Assembly: GCA_020746105.1 (NCBI GenBank)
Contig: CM036617.1
Coordinates: 19,164,037 to 19,228,036, forward strand
DNA from: Trogon surrucura
Taxonomy: Eukaryota; Chordata; Aves; Trogoniformes; Trogonidae
DNA length: 64,000 nt
Reading direction: 5' to 3'
Positions 37,230 through 50,884 of this stretch are shown here, piece after piece (positions within the stretch are counted from its first letter, which is position 1; each line of letters opens with the position of its first letter). Below the pieces are notes generated by a model. The model searched no databases. It was not told the DNA's origin and worked only from the letters and a program-made list of their open reading frames with translations. Position numbers and translations under genes: made by a program.

Positions 37230-40200
37230 CTGAAGGGTGTTTTCCAGGAAACTTATTTGTATTTCACACCCATGGACCTCTGAACTTGCTGCCAAAAGAC
37301 CTGGCTTGTGTGTCCAGGACTAACGGGCAGGTGGAGTGGGGCCAGCTGGGGATGCCACACATCATCTCCCTTTCTCCTGGTCCCTGGTATGGCCTGTGCT
37401 GCTGTGGCATCAGAATGAATCGTGAGCTTTTACAAGTTTGTACTTCACAGGCATTACAATCCCAGCTTTACACAGGAGAATTGGAAGCGTAGAAATCATT
37501 TGATTTGCCTCTAATCAAAGACTTCATTGATGACTTCATGTAATTGGACCCACGAGTCCTAAATCACTTGTGATTTAGAAAGAGCAGCCTCCCACTTGGT
37601 ATCTGAATTGCCTCCTCTGCAGGACCCTAACCTTCAGGTACTATGGGTATAGCATGAAAACTAAATCCAGTACATTTAGCTAAATCTGAAGATACACATG
37701 AGGCGTTTATATAATGGCATAGTTTAGTGGGCTTGCTTTAAGAGCCAAAATTTCTCATTGTTGCATACAAAATACCAGACGTTTTTGTACTGGATAATTT
37801 ATTACAATTTGTTTGAAGCCTGTTTTAAATGGAAACTGGAAGTTGGGTAAAAGTCATGAGAGCATTGAAGAATTTGGGTTTTTTAGATTAGTTAAATAGA
37901 CTGACACTAAATGTCCTAGCTACTGAAGGTATCCAGCTTGCAGTATTTTCATGAAGCATATAAAATGTGTCACTGCAAAGATAGTGTTCTGCCTCAGCAT
38001 CGTAGAAATTCCTTTGTAAAGACCTTATTGGCGCAGCACATTAAATTGTGTGAGGAGTGTAAGAAATCTAGTCTCTAAAATAAGTGGTTGCAAGTTAGTA
38101 TCTGTTCCTCCTGCGACTCACTGAGTCCAGCTAGAGCATTGAGTGGTGTGTCCCGCCGTCTGGCCAGACTCATAAAGAGAGAGAAATGCCTGAAGCAAAA
38201 CATTAAAAACCAGAGAGCTGTGGTAGAGAACATTCAATTCAGACTATAAAAAATAGTACAAGATCTGAAGATACTGAAGTGACCCTCTGGGTTCCTGTAA
38301 TCCTTGGATATATTACGATAAAACTGATACAAATAACAAGAAAATATCTCTTGGTAAAGATTGCAAATGGATGTTTTTCCTTACCGTGCTGCTCTCTAGT
38401 TTAACCTGATTGATGCTTATTTCTTGTAAGAGGTTTGAGTGTGCCTCGTAGCAGGGATGCTACGTAGGAGGCTATGCTAGGCTGCTGCTGCAGAAATGGC
38501 CACTGTGGTTCAGGATGTTGCTGCTTACCTTCCTCTGACTATGAACCTGAGTTTTAGATTAAGCTGGTTGGTTCTGTCCTGAAACAGATGAATCCTTATG
38601 CCGTCTGTTTTGCTAACTGGGCTGGTAACAGGCAGCTGAAGGACAGTAACACTTTCTTGTGCAGCAGCTGCTTTTGCTGTTAATTTGATAGGGACCTTGA
38701 CCAGAGCAGAGCCAAACCTTGTACCCAGCGTGCTTCAAGCTAGGAGATCCAGAACACATCATAACTCTAAGAGAAATGCAATTCCTAATCAATAGTTTTA
38801 GTCAGAAAAGACTATTACCTTCATTTTTTTGGACCACATTTCATTAGATTTCTTTGGTTTATTGCTCTCCTCTGAGGTTTGCAGGTCCTCTGAATTTAAT
38901 CTCATCCTTTCAGGTTAATGTTTTATTCTCAGAAGGATCTGTGAATTTTGTCTTTAAAAGGTAGAACTAGATGCCAGAAAATTGCATTTCCCTCATCTTT
39001 GTAAATCATAAAAATTGCTATCAAAGCTTTAGTCTATACCCTGTGAACACTTCTACGATGAAGTACTCCACAACCTTCAAAGAGAAATGGGTCAGTCAAG
39101 AACATCAACAAATTAGAAAGCCTAATAGAGAAGAAGATTCTTTGCAGGCCTGTTGGGAGGTATCGGTACAGTAGAGAGAAGTGATCGGTTCCAGAAAGCC
39201 TTGGCATTGCCTGGTTTTGTCCATGTCCGGCTAGAAGCCATTTTTCACAAAGAAAACTATTCATCAGATTCAGTCATGTAAAAATGATTGCTTAAATTAC
39301 ACTGGGCTATCAGCTAGCGGATTTACCCAGGGGTGGAATCTTTTGGGTAGATGCTATCTGTAAGTTTTGCACATCATTTGAGATGTGTTTTGTCTATAAA
39401 ATATAGATAAGTTTAATTAAACTAAATTAGTTTTGTTGAGCAGTTTTTGAAATCCTTTTGAGTGGAGCTGTAGCCGTGCTGCGATTTCGGCTGCATTAAG
39501 AGGAAACTAATGAACATTGTTCTCCTAATCATGTATGGGATCCTGGAGGAAGATAATGTTCCTGGCTATGGCCTCTCTGGGGCTACAGAAGTCCTCTCTC
39601 TTATGCACGGTTTGTCCTCTGATGCTAAACCTAAGCTGTTAAAAAAAAGCCATGTCTAAGTACAGGCTGTAAAATGAACATGCTGGTACTGGTGCATGAT
39701 GTGCTTGAGATTGTCATGCTTAAGGTGAGATGGAATTTAGCTAATTTTTTGCCAGTCCGTCATATATGCATTGTGCTGCACTTCAGAAGGAATTATTCCT
39801 CCAGTCTGTACCTTTAATGTGATCCATATTCGTGTGTGATCCTTCCCACCAACTGCATTTGATTATACTGAAATGCAGCTTGATTTTATTCCATGAGCTC
39901 AGTGAATATTTCGTGAGCTAATGAGTATAGCTTAGGAACTAATTTAAGCTTGCTAGTCACCACAAATGTCAACGAATTGCATCTCAGCAGGTTACAGCTT
40001 TTTTATGCCACTGCCCTGAGCACAGTTTTTATTTGGAGATGTTACCAGGCCTTTGAAAAACATTAGAACTTGTTTTTGTCTTCAGAGAACTTCGTGTTCC
40101 CTTCTTAAAGCAGATACTAATGCGAATCATTTCCCCTAGCAATGAGGTGAGTCTATTCCAGTACACTCTCAGTTGTGCTCAGGAGCTTGCTTTGCTTCAA

Positions 40201-43200
40201 ACTGATGCTCTGACTTGTCAATAAAAAGGCTGCTCATGGGCGGGCAACTGTGCCTTAGCCTGAGACAGAGCCAGTGCAAGCTCTGCTCCATCTTCCAATA
40301 ACATGAATAATGTGAGAGGTGGTAAAAATCCTCTTCAACATACCATGGAGCCATTTCTGACTAGGGTGGCGAGAGTTACGGGGCTTAATTTACGAGACAA
40401 TCATGACCATCAGCTTGGACATCAGGACTGTGCTGGTGCGTACACCCAAGTGTACTAAGGGGTTTGTTCCTTGGGTGCTCCAGGCACCTCCAGACATCCT
40501 CTGCAGCGATGAGGTGATGGAGTGGCTGGAGCCCATAGGCCAACTTGAAATGAGATGGTTGAACCTTTACAATTCCCAGATCGGAATTTTGGACAGTGCT
40601 AGAAATTGTCCTCAAAGCAACTCCTTTTGTGTCCAATCCAGTTTGTAGCTCCTGGGTGAAGTGTCCCAGAGACCTGCCTAGGCCCTTGTGTGCAGTTACG
40701 ACATTTGCAAATAGTTGCTAGAAACTGTTCCTGCAAAAATGATTGCACAAATAGTCTTTTGTGTGTAGTTAAGCTGTTTAAAGGGCGTTTTGTGTGTAAG
40801 TACATCAGAAGCAGTTAATTATGCAGGTGGAAGGATGGTCACAGGACCAAGACCAACTGGGTGCCAAGAACTGAGCAAAGCAGTGATTTGAGGAGTTTCT
40901 CCTGATCCAGCTGAAGATGCTGCCACAAGGATCCTTGCAATGGAGACTCTTGTTACTGCAAAGATGATCATTGAGTTGGGAGATTTGATCCCCCACATGA
41001 GTGTTACCCTGTGCCAACTTCCCAATAATTTAGGTGGTTTTCTCCTTTTAACAAACATTGAGTGTCTGTGCAACCCTAACCTGATTGGCTTTGGCTGAAA
41101 TGGTCATCAGTGGGTGCAGAGAAAGCAGAAAAATGCTGGGAATTGAGTAAAAGATTCGGCGTCATCCCACACTTGAATGACTGCAAGTCAGCTTGCGGAT
41201 GGATCCTGTTCCCTAAAGGGAAACCAGATGTCCCGCTCTCAGTTCCTGGGTCCTGCTGAATGGCACCATTCCCACATGGATTCTGCTAAACCTGCCTTCA
41301 GTGGTCCTGACCCCTGGGGGTGGTTGTGGGATGGAGACCTGGGACATGGTTTAGAAACATAATAGCAAAAAAACAGGGAGGTGGTGAGGAGCCAACATCC
41401 TGCCTCATTCTAACACAGAAGCACAAAGAGCTGTGCACACGAGCCCCTTTCTTTCTTCAAAAAATAATGATATTTGCCTTTATCTGACTGTTTTTTAGAG
41501 TTTTCCCCTGTAAATCTCTCCATCCTACGTCAGGAAAATAAGAACATCCGGCAGCCTTATAGGGAGCTCTTGAGCTTGTCTTTGGCACTTTCTTGACAAA
41601 ACCCTCCCTCCCCTATCACAAGGGAGAAACAGTCCCTACCAGAAGCACAGGGCTCTGGCTGATGTCCCTTGGCAAACCCTGTGCTGCAGTGCAAGGCAAT
41701 GACAAGGTGACATGAGGATGTCAGCTGTCAGGGTCTGGGCCAGGAGTTTTCTTCAAGCCTACGTTCTCACTGACAACTTTTTTTTTTTTTAACTCCATAA
41801 ATTTGTTGTCCTAATCTTACAGCAGTGGAGCAGATTGCAAGGGACCAGCATGGAGGGGAACCTCAGTGTGCAGTGGAAAGGCTTCACCGCTGCCTTCCCT
41901 CGGGCTGTGCTCTCGTCCAGCATCTGCTCTGTGGCTGTGGCTGCTGGCATAGATGGTCCTTGAACCACACAGCTGTTCAGTCGTCTTTACGCGACATAAG
42001 TAATCAAGTTCACTGGGTAGGATGAAGAGCTTGCATTTCTTAAATGTATGTAAGAGTGCACTAATCTAGTTCTTTGTCTAGTGACTAATTAAGCCCATTT
42101 AGTCTTTCTGCCTCTTCTTTTAAATGCTGATACATTTTTTTGCAAACTGATGTACTTCTTCAGCACCTAATTTCGGCATAAACAATACCAAGCAGTTAGC
42201 GATGCAGAATTGCTAAAAGAGCAGCTCTCCTCCAGAAACTTGCTAAATAAAATCAAGGGAGGGTAAAATTCTGCATTAAGCTCTTTTTTTTTGGTCACCA
42301 CTGAATTTACCCTGCTAAGCAGCTGAGGTTCTCATGTCTATTCTCTATTTCATGTGGTGGCAGCGACGGACAGGAGTGCAGGACCTGCTCACCTTCAGCC
42401 TGTTGCACACCCCCTCTGCCCTGGGCTGAGCAGCTGCCACATCCCACCCTGGTGAGACCTGGATGGTCACATTGCTCTGCTAAGGGAGGACACTGGGAAG
42501 ATGCCCAAACCTCTCACAGTGGTGTCTGCAGCAGTGTGGGTCTGTGTAGAGACAGATGGCAAAAAAAACCCCCAAGCACTGGGAGACCCTTGGCAGGATG
42601 AGGAATAAGAAAACACCAACAAGAGTGAAGCCAGAAGGGGTGAGTCATTGGAGTGGGAGGTGGCCAGTGTCTTCTCCTGCCTGCTCAAGTGTGGCTGGGC
42701 CCCTCAGAGAAGGCTTGAGTAGGTTTGGCCATGGGGAGAAGTCATCTCTGGCCATCAGCAGTTGTGGGCTCTGGAGCCACTGCTCCTGTCCTGGTGATGC
42801 AGCCATGGGGGACAAGCACATGCATTTGTGCCCCCGGGGCTGCCACGGTGGCCAGTGCCAATGCAGTTGTTTGGTCTTTTCCAAAATTTGATTGAATCTT
42901 CTCTGGTTATTTGGCAAGTGTGATTGGCCAACTATGACATTTTGCAAGACTGTGTGCTTAATACAAGAGTTTCCATTGCATTAGCTACTCAGAATTATTT
43001 TGAATATTCAGAATACGACTGTGTCTGTGATAATATCAGATCTTAGACATTTAACAACAATTCACATTCACATTTCTGGTGGGTAATATTCAGTATCTCA
43101 CCTAAATATTCTACTCTGTTTTGTAAATATTCGTCATTTTCCCCATCTATTTCTGACTGCCTGCACAGACACTGAAATTTTCTTTCTGTCAGTCAAGTCA

Positions 43201-43646
43201 TAAAGCATTAAGAGGGGCAGTTTTTCTCAACTAAGTGAAAAATATGAGCTTGTCTATTTAGCTCTGCGGCAATATTAGCATCCATTCTGTGTTCAGTTAA
43301 TGTATGTGGTTGCAGCAGCCACAGCTTCTCCCGGAACAAGTAGCACTACAAAATCGTGTGCTGAATGCTTCATTAGGGAAATACAATGCTCAGTGTTTGA
43401 CTCTCTCCAGTAAATCATCTGAAATGCCCCCTTCCTCCTCCTCTCAGCCCCCTACCTCCCCTTTTTCATGCTCTGTTCTGTGTTATTGTGCATTGCTGCC
43501 CATCTGACAGGCAATACCTGCTCTGGAGCAGATCAGCACATCTCCTGCCTTGGTCTCCCAGCAGCAAAATATCCATGGACTAGCTGGGCAGCCAGCTCCA
43601 ATGGGCAGCCTGCCCATCCTCTCCAGTATCTATTTAGATTGCTAGA
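37230..43646. other. Intergenic; no repeats or genes recognised (6.4 kb)
   Basis: The longest stretch in the window without an identified mobile element. Open frames are all short and domain-free. 39360-40000 is AT-rich, complex sequence that could include conserved noncoding elements, and 42340-42900 is comparatively GC-rich. Neither can be named. Confidence 0.45.
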
Positions 43647-43830
43647 GTCATAGAACCATTTAGGTTGGAAAAAGACCATTAAGATCATCGAGTCCAACTG
43701 TTAACGTAGCACTGCCAGGTCCACCACTAAACCATGTCCCTAAGCACCACATCTATATGTCTTTTAAATATTTCCAGGGATGTTGACTCCACCACTTCCC
43801 TGGGCAGACTGTTCCAATCCTTAACACCAC
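43647..43830 (-). mobile_element. Old CR1 3' fragment
   Basis: It has GTCATAGAACCATTTAGGTTGG-type start, the GAGTCCAACTGTTAACG block and CCACTTCCCTGGGCAGACTG, then stops near 43830. Divergent from the young copies. Confidence 0.85.
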
Positions 43831-43890
43831 CCTAACTCCTCTTGGCTGTCTGGTTTTGTTCCCCAAGCAACTGCCATGTCCCCCTCCAAG

Positions 43891-43947
43891 CACAGCTCTG
43901 AGGTTGAGAGCACAGCCCTGAGGTTGAGAGCACAGCCAGGTTGAGAG
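43891..43947. repeat. 20-bp tandem repeat, nearly three copies
   Basis: The unit CACAGCCCTGAGGTTGAGAG occurs at 43891-43910 (one difference) and 43911-43930, then as a copy lacking three bases at 43931-43947. Confidence 0.9.
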
Positions 43948-44056
43948 ACCCCTACTGGGAGCATGCATGGCAGAGGATGATTCTGTAAACTGGCAGTGCT
44001 CCCATGTATGTGTGACCGTGTGAGGATGATCTTTTCTGAAATGTGATGTTGCTGAC

Positions 44057-45001
44057 TCACAGAATCACAGAATGTCAGGGGTTGGAAGGGACCTCAAAAG
44101 ATCATCTAGTCCTGCCAGAGCAGGATCACCTACAGTAGATCGCACAGGAACGCGTCCAGGCGCGTTTTGAATGTCTCCAGAGAAGGAGACTCCACAACCT
44201 CCCTGGGCAGCCTGTTCCAGTGCTCTGTCACCCTCACAGTGAAGAAGTTTTTTCTAATGTTTTTGTGGAACCTCCTATGTTCCAGCTTGTGCCCATTGCC
44301 CCTTGTCCTGTCACTGGACGTCGCTGAAAAGAGCCTGGCTCCATCCTCCTGACACTCCCCCTTGACATATTTATAAACATGAATGAGGTCACCCCTCAGC
44401 CTCCTTTTCTCCAAGCTAAAGAGACCCAACTCCTTCAGCCTTTCCTCATCAGGGAGATGTTCCACTCCCTTCATCATCTTTGTGGCTCTGCGCTGGACTC
44501 TCTCAAGCAACTCCCTGTCCTTCTTGAGCTGAGGGGCCCAGAACTGGACACAATATTCCAGATGTGGCCTCCCCAGGGCAGAGTAGAGGGGCAGGAGGAC
44601 CTCTCTTGACCTACTTGCTACTCCCCTCTAATACACCCCAGGATGCCATTGGCCTTCTTGGCCACGAGGGCACATTGCTGGCTCATGGTCATCCTGCTGT
44701 CCACCAGGACCCCCAGGTCCCTTTCCCCTGTGCTGCTCTCCAGCAGGACAGTCCCCAACCTGTACTGGCACATGGAGTTATTCTTTCCCAAGTGCAAAAT
44801 TCTACACTTGCCCTTGTTGAATTTCAAAAGATTTCTCCCTGCCCAGCCCTCCAGCCTGTCCAGGTCTCTCTGAATGGCAGCACAGCCTTCTGGTGTGTCG
44901 ACCACTCCTCCCAGTTTTGTGTCATCAGCAAAGTTGCTGACAGTGCTCTCTAATCCCTCGTCCAGATCACTGATGAATATATTGAGAAGCACCAGCCCCA
45001 G
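44057..45001 (-). mobile_element. CR1 LINE, 0.95 kb, RT C-terminal part
   Basis: The left edge is the 3' terminus (TCACAGAATCACAGAATGTC). The minus strand then encodes the CR1 ORF2 tail in two frames: 44130-44510 (126 codons, with [22 protein letters not shown] blocks) and 44618-44992 (124 codons, including a FADDTKLGG catalytic motif). They are separated by a frameshift between 44510 and 44618. It is truncated just upstream of the motif at about 45001 and is inactive. Its 3' end belongs to the same subgroup as the copy at 61081. Confidence 0.93.
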
Positions 45002-45299
45002 CAGGTGACTCCCCGATCAGGGTCATGGACTTTCCTTTCACCAATAGCAAGCCTTCCCCCACATTAGTCCTTGATACTTCAAGGTCAGAGTCTGTGTCCA
45101 GGCAGCTCTTGTGCACCATTTGCGAAGTGCTGTGGTGAATGTCATTGGTTATGTGTGCGTTTGGTTTATGACTAGATAAAATTTCACAAATTCATCATGG
45201 TTCATTTGTGCTTGAAGTGAGGAATGTGTCAGCCCCTCACTCCCAGCTCTCACTGTTGCCCCTTATATGTCATCCAAAAAAGTGTGTAAGGTTCAGTGA
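45002..45299. other. Intergenic spacer between CR1 and LTR
   Basis: No recognisable feature. The exact left edge of the following LTR may lie within this stretch. Confidence 0.4.
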
Positions 45300-46035
45300 A
45301 GCAGAGGCTAATGCACGAAGGAGCAGATGTGCTCTGACACGTGGAAACTAACTCTGCAACTCACAGGGAGTGATAAAGCAGGTATGTTTATTCGGCACCA
45401 GGTGCAGAGGGATCTCTTCTCAAAGCTTGCACACCGTTTGGTCAAGCAGACAGATATCTACTACACAAAAGCATACATATTCATGAGGGTAGGCTGGATT
45501 AGTTCTAAGATAAGTGTGCTGGGCCTCCTCCTCTTGCCGCATGCGCAGTGCCGTCTGGTGGCCGTGGGCCAGGGTCTTGTGGAGGAAGGCCCGTAGTCCT
45601 CCTCCTCATCACCATGTTCTTTGGTGAACTATAACCTGTATTCCTTGCTGACAAGCAAGGTCTGCAGCCTTGAGGCACCCTATGCCTGTTTATCTCACGA
45701 TAGCCTTGCATTCCATTCTCGGAGATAAGTCCCGCTCAAAGCTTTACCATGTGTGTACGGACCCATCTCCCAACGCAACTGTTACGTAGTTCATTGCTGC
45801 TGTTTGTTAGATAGCTTCCAGCCAGCCAATTTCCATCAGGCCCTTGCAGACAATACATTTCCCTGTATTATGGCTATATGTGTGCTAGCAGTTCCTGTTA
45901 TCTGAGTGCTCTTGCGACAAAAGGTTCTAAACTACTTGCAGTGTTAGTGGCTTGGCTATATGTTTTGCTAAGCTATTTGCTGCAGTGACGAGGTCTGACT
46001 AAATGTTTTTACTTCTCTGTGTCAGCTCCCTATCA
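45300..46035 (-). mobile_element. Probable ERV solo LTR (ERVK-like), boundaries approximate
   Basis: About 0.7 kb that is richer in GC and CpG than its flanks. AATAAA on the minus strand (TTTATT at 45387-45392) sits in a GGTATGTTTATTCGGCACCA context, typical of avian ERV R regions. It contains CGCATGCGCAGTGCC and several TGTTA/GTTATA-like promoter words. No clear TG...CA pair or target duplication was found and no internal viral genes adjoin it. A family name cannot be given from sequence alone. Confidence 0.5.
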
Positions 46036-47345
46036 CTTAGTGTCCTTTCCAGCAGGGCCACTGTCCTTGGTCTCCGGTCTGCAGTGAGAACTGTTGAGAG
46101 AACATCCTGATTTTATTTTTGCAGCTCCAGAGTGTATCCCTGATGCAAGAGATGCTCTCTGGACAAGTGGTGCCCTACATGGGTGCTGAGCCTTCTGGAC
46201 AAACATTGAGAAAATGGTGCAAGTTTGTAAAAGGCTGATGTTATGCAAAGGGTAAGAAAGATTTCAGTGAACAGAAACGAACAATGATCAACTTGGAGAA
46301 AGAGGAGAAATTTTCCCTTTACTGAAAATGTTGCGTTGGGTCACCACATCTGTATGAAAACCGTGATTATGATCAGATTAAAAGATGATTGCCCTATCAA
46401 GAGCAACTTTAATATTAGGTATGAACACTAATGAAAATCTGTCTAGCATGGCTCATTTCAATTAAAAATAGGTGTTTTAGCTGCCATTTGCCAGTCTGGG
46501 TTTCAGCTGTGGCTAGTCAAAGTGCACAGTCCCTGCTGAGGGTTTTAAGGATCCAGTTTTGCAGCTTATTACACTCATTTTATGAGCAGAGTTGTTGACC
46601 CCGGGTGAACATTGAGATGGGAAGAGAACTTGGGTCTGGTGCAATGGTCTTTCAGGTGCAAATCCTGCCGGTGTGTCTGGCTTTTGCTCTGAAAGAAGAC
46701 CTCAAGTTTGTTGTGCACCTTGAGAGAGTCTGCTCTTAGTTGCCTCTTGTGTACATAGGTGTCTGAAAAACTGCTGTCATCAAGCCTACTGTGCTTATTT
46801 GAAAATGGCAGGAGGAACGAAGACCTCTCTACATATTTATGCTAGTGCATTGAGTACAGCTGGAAGCATCTGAAAGTCACTGGGTCAAATCTTTGAAATA
46901 TTTGGCACTTCCTGTGCCACAAGGTCAACAATAAAAGTCCTGCTGTTTTGTTAGGAACAGAGGTGGCCTCAGGGCTGGTGTTTCTGAAAAAAAACCTCAC
47001 TTTTGACCCCAAATCCACAAAATTGATGCCCCAGCTTGTGACGTGTCACCTGTGCTCACAAAGAGCAGCACTTACTGTTCGGAGCTGTGTCCAAGGACCT
47101 ATATTTAGCCAAAGTGTTGTGAAAAAAATGGTGAGGCTGTCTTGGGGGCGATTTTGGGGAACCACTTTTGTTGGACAGTTGTTCAGTTGTATCAGCAAAA
47201 GTGGGGGAGCTTAGGTGGAGGAGAGAGCAGAATTTCAGCTAGTGATATCACCCTTATGATTGGCTTAAGTTTCTTTAAAAGTCTGTGTAGGTAATCCCTA
47301 CATGAGTGGGAGAACGCAATGGGGTAGGCAACAAGATACTAGGAG
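46036..47345. other. Intergenic; nothing recognised
   Basis: Unique-looking sequence with only short frames. Confidence 0.5.
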
Positions 47346-47404
47346 TCACAGAATCACAGAATGTTAGAGTGGGACGGGACCTTGAAAAGTCATCAAGTCC
47401 AATG
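47346..47404 (-). mobile_element. Tiny CR1 3' end
   Basis: It consists of GTCACAGAATCACAGAATGTT, GGGACCTTGAAAAGTCATCA and AGTCCAATGTC, about 58 bases of the CR1 3' terminus. Confidence 0.85.
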
Positions 47405-50392
47405 TCTTTTTCTTGTCTCTGGTTTCTTGCAAAGACATGGTCAGGAGAGTGAACGCGGACAACAAAGAGGGGCTGAGTGTGACCCAGCAGAGCTGGTGTA
47501 TGGGGCTGGAAAAGGGGTCAGGGAGAGCTGCATTCCCCAGTCTGGGAGGGAGGGAAGAAGGGAGGGATGGAGAGAAGGAGGAGTAAGGAGATACGCGTTT
47601 CACTGGTGACCTGGCAAGGGAGGAGTCCTCAGCACATGTTGTGATGGTGTTGGAATGATGGACAAGGTGCACTCCAGTCTAGTGCAATAAAGCACATTGG
47701 CCTTGGGCCTTCAAAATCCCAGTTTCTCCCAGCTTTATTGGTTTGCTGATGGACTGTTGCTCATTTCTCCCTTCTCCTGAGCCTCTTCCTACCTTGAAAG
47801 GAGGAAGCTGCTAGGGCTTTACCACAGCACTAGTGCCGAAGTATAATTATTCCACAAGTCCATCTCACATTTGGATGAGGAGTTGTCGGAGTTGACTTCT
47901 TGCTCCCTTGCTTCCTCCAGGCCACTGATCTTGTTGGAGAACATGAGCACAGACGCACCAGCACTTTAGGCATGGCAGGATCATGGGCACTGAAGGCTGT
48001 TACAGCTGTGGTGGCAGTCTGTCCCCTTCCAGTGCAGGTTGCTCACAGTAACCTCAATGCTGAAGAGCCACAAGAAACCACTGATGGAGCTCTGCAACAA
48101 TGTATTAAGGCTGCTTTGCTCTCCTTGCTGGGAGGTGCACAGAACTGCCCTGTCTCACCAGCAACAATGAGGATATGTATATATATATGTATACATCTTC
48201 AAAAAAGGTTGATGATGACATGGCCAGCTGGGATTCTTTGGGACATTGGCTTGTAAGACAAATTCTTTGCCCTTTTTGCTTTCAAGAGCATTAGCTGTGT
48301 AGGAACAGGGTTTGCCAAGTTGCCTTCATCATAGCTGGACCCAGTCTGGAGGGAGCCTGTGGCCATTTCATTGAGATGAATTGTCCGCTGGGCAAGATTG
48401 GGCTGCAGCCTTTCAGGGGGATACCTGTGCTATCCCAGAAATGTGGTGGCTGACATGAGAAAAAGCATCTTTGTTCACTTTAGAACACTTAGAATTTTTT
48501 TTCTCTGTGGCTTATAAGGAGTAATCTGTTTTGCAGACCAAACTCTGCTTGAATAACACTTCTTCTCTGTTTAATATGTTGATCTGAGCAGCAGCAACAC
48601 CCAGGTGGGCATGGGCTGTACAAGAGCTATGGGCAAGAAAACCATGTGCTGTGTAAATTGCTGCGTTAAGGAGGTTAAGTGTGCTTAGGTCAGGCTGTGT
48701 GCTGAAATGCTGTGCAAGAATTCAGCAATAATCAGCCACTGACAAAAATGAATCTATAAATTAACAAGGACACCATTGATTGCTTTCTCATCACTTGATT
48801 GGTGGCCTTGCAAAGGTATTTTTTGAATTTGGTGGAGAAATGATTTTTAAAGGAGGGAAAAGTATTTGGCTGTTTTCTTGCACAGTTTGACCACAACTGT
48901 ACATGTGGAAACGAAACTGTGAAGGCAACTGGTTAATGAATGTCACCAGCCTGTACCTTTGGCTTAGAAGCAGTTTCTGTACCTGGTATTCTTTGAGGAA
49001 TTTGCACTTGATACATATGCAATTCAACTGCAGAAGTAATTACGTAGAGTCACAAAGGGAGTATAATTCATTGTAATGTTCAAAATGAGAAGTTATTCAA
49101 AGGTGCCCTATATTCAGGAATGAAAAAAGAAAGTTCTTTTGTCTGTGAAGCAGATTTGATCCTAGTCTGAAAATATATTCAAGGCAGGACTTTGCTCTGG
49201 AGCAACAGTAGGCAATAGTAGCACGCATTATCATCTAGCGTAGCCCCTGAGCTCACTCCAAGTTCATTTTGCTTTCTCTCCTGAAGAAAACAACAGGTTT
49301 GTCACTGAAGTTGGCGATTGGCAAGACAAGGATGCACAAATTCTTGGAATGAGACAAGGGACTGATTTTGCATTTGCAAAACCTGAGCTCAGATGTGAAA
49401 AACCCGTTCCAATCCCTGCGTTGGTGCTGGTCTTAATTATTATTTATTAAATATAAGAGAGGCTCTGCCAAACAGAAGACACAAATCCAGCTGGGTTTTT
49501 GTTTCTGGGCCCATCCTCCACCTAGAAGAAATGTGTAGGGCAGGTGGCACAAGTGGCCATGTCCCCAGAGGGGTATTTCTAGCCTCTGAGAAGTAGCCTA
49601 GGAGGAAGGGCTATTTGGAAAGATTTACAAGGGGACAAACCCTGCTTGCCTGGACTGAAGGATTTCTATGTTGTCCCTTCTTTGTCCAGAAAAGTATCTA
49701 GTGGCTACCAGCATTGCTCTAATGTAGTTGTGCCAGTTTAGACCAGCTGTGGGTTTGTCTGCTCGGTATATTAACGTGAAACATGAGCAAAAACCTGGAT
49801 TCTTCAAAGCAGGAGATGAAGGGACTGGAAATCAAACAGATGGGCATAGCCTAGGAGCAGGGGAAAATGGGGAAAGGGATGTCTTGTAGTGGATGCTGGG
49901 CTTGGAGTACTTTGAAGCCCTCTGGTTCGTGCTGATCTGCTGTGTTATTGCTCTGCCTGTGAGCTTTCTGCTGTTTCTCAGCATATATTCCAACACTTTA
50001 TACCAATGATCATTTATTGCGAGCAGTAATGCAAATGTGTTCTCACCAGTGACATTAGAAATCTGCAGTTGTCTCAGCTTTTCTTCTGGTTTGACAAGTG
50101 CTTAATAGTAGGTGATAACAGGCCCTGACACAGCCGAGACACTCTTGTAGAATTTTGTACCTATGTCAGTTTAGCTGAGCTCACTTGTGATCCATTTTTA
50201 GGGCTGATGAGAGATTTTGCCAGGATTTTCCTCTAGTGCATAGAAGCATTTCTGTGGCATGTTGTTCTGAGAGCGAGGCTCTTCCATGCTGGAGCTTATG
50301 CCTGCTTCCACGGGCACAGGCATCCCCCACTATTGTATAGCAAAACTTGGGTTGTTCCTGGTTGTGGAACAGACCCAAGTGAGTGTCGAAAT
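47405..50392. other. Intergenic; nothing recognised
   Basis: No mobile element or gene recognised. A G/A-rich block lies at 47535-47590 and a TATATA/GTATAC palindromic stretch at 48176-48197. Frames up to 118 codons are domain-free. Confidence 0.5.
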
Positions 50393-50884
50393 GAAGTACA
50401 AATACTGTGTTCAGTTTGGGGCTTCTCCAGACAAGAAAGACATTGAGGTGCTGGAGTGTGTCCAAAGAAGGGCTGCAAAACTGATGAAGGGTCTTGGGCA
50501 CACATCTTTTTGAGGAGCAGCTGAGGTAAATGGGGTTGTTTAACCTGGAGAAAAGGAGGCTGAGGGGAGACCTTATCGTTCTCTACAGCTCCCTGAAAGG
50601 AGATGCTAGGGAGGTGATTGTTGGTCTCTTCTCCCAAGTAACAAGCAATAGAACAAGAGGAGATGGCCTTAAGTTGTGCCGGGGAAGGTTTAGACTGGAT
50701 ATTAGGAAAAATTTCTTCACTGAAAGGGTTGTCAAACATTGGGACAGGCTGCCCAGGAAAGCAGTTGAATGACCATCCTGGTAGATGTGGTGGTTAGGGA
50801 CATTTTTTTATGGTGGACATGTTGGTCCTAGGTTAATGGTTGGACTCAATGATCTTAAAGATCTATTCCAACCTAAATGAGGAT
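50393..50884 (+). mobile_element. CR1 LINE 3' fragment
   Basis: The + strand copy starts in ORF2 (TACTGTGTTCAGTTTGGGGC, then the EVLECVQRRAAKLMK-coding segment). It continues through CTGAGGGGAGACCTTATCG and GGACAGGCTGCCCAGG to TTGGACTCAATGATCTTAAA, losing the terminal repeat near 50884. Stops and a frameshift near 50510 inactivate it. Confidence 0.9.

Noticed and set aside
50296..50739. 147-codon minus-strand frame
   Set aside because: It is mostly the antisense of the + strand CR1 at 50393-50884.
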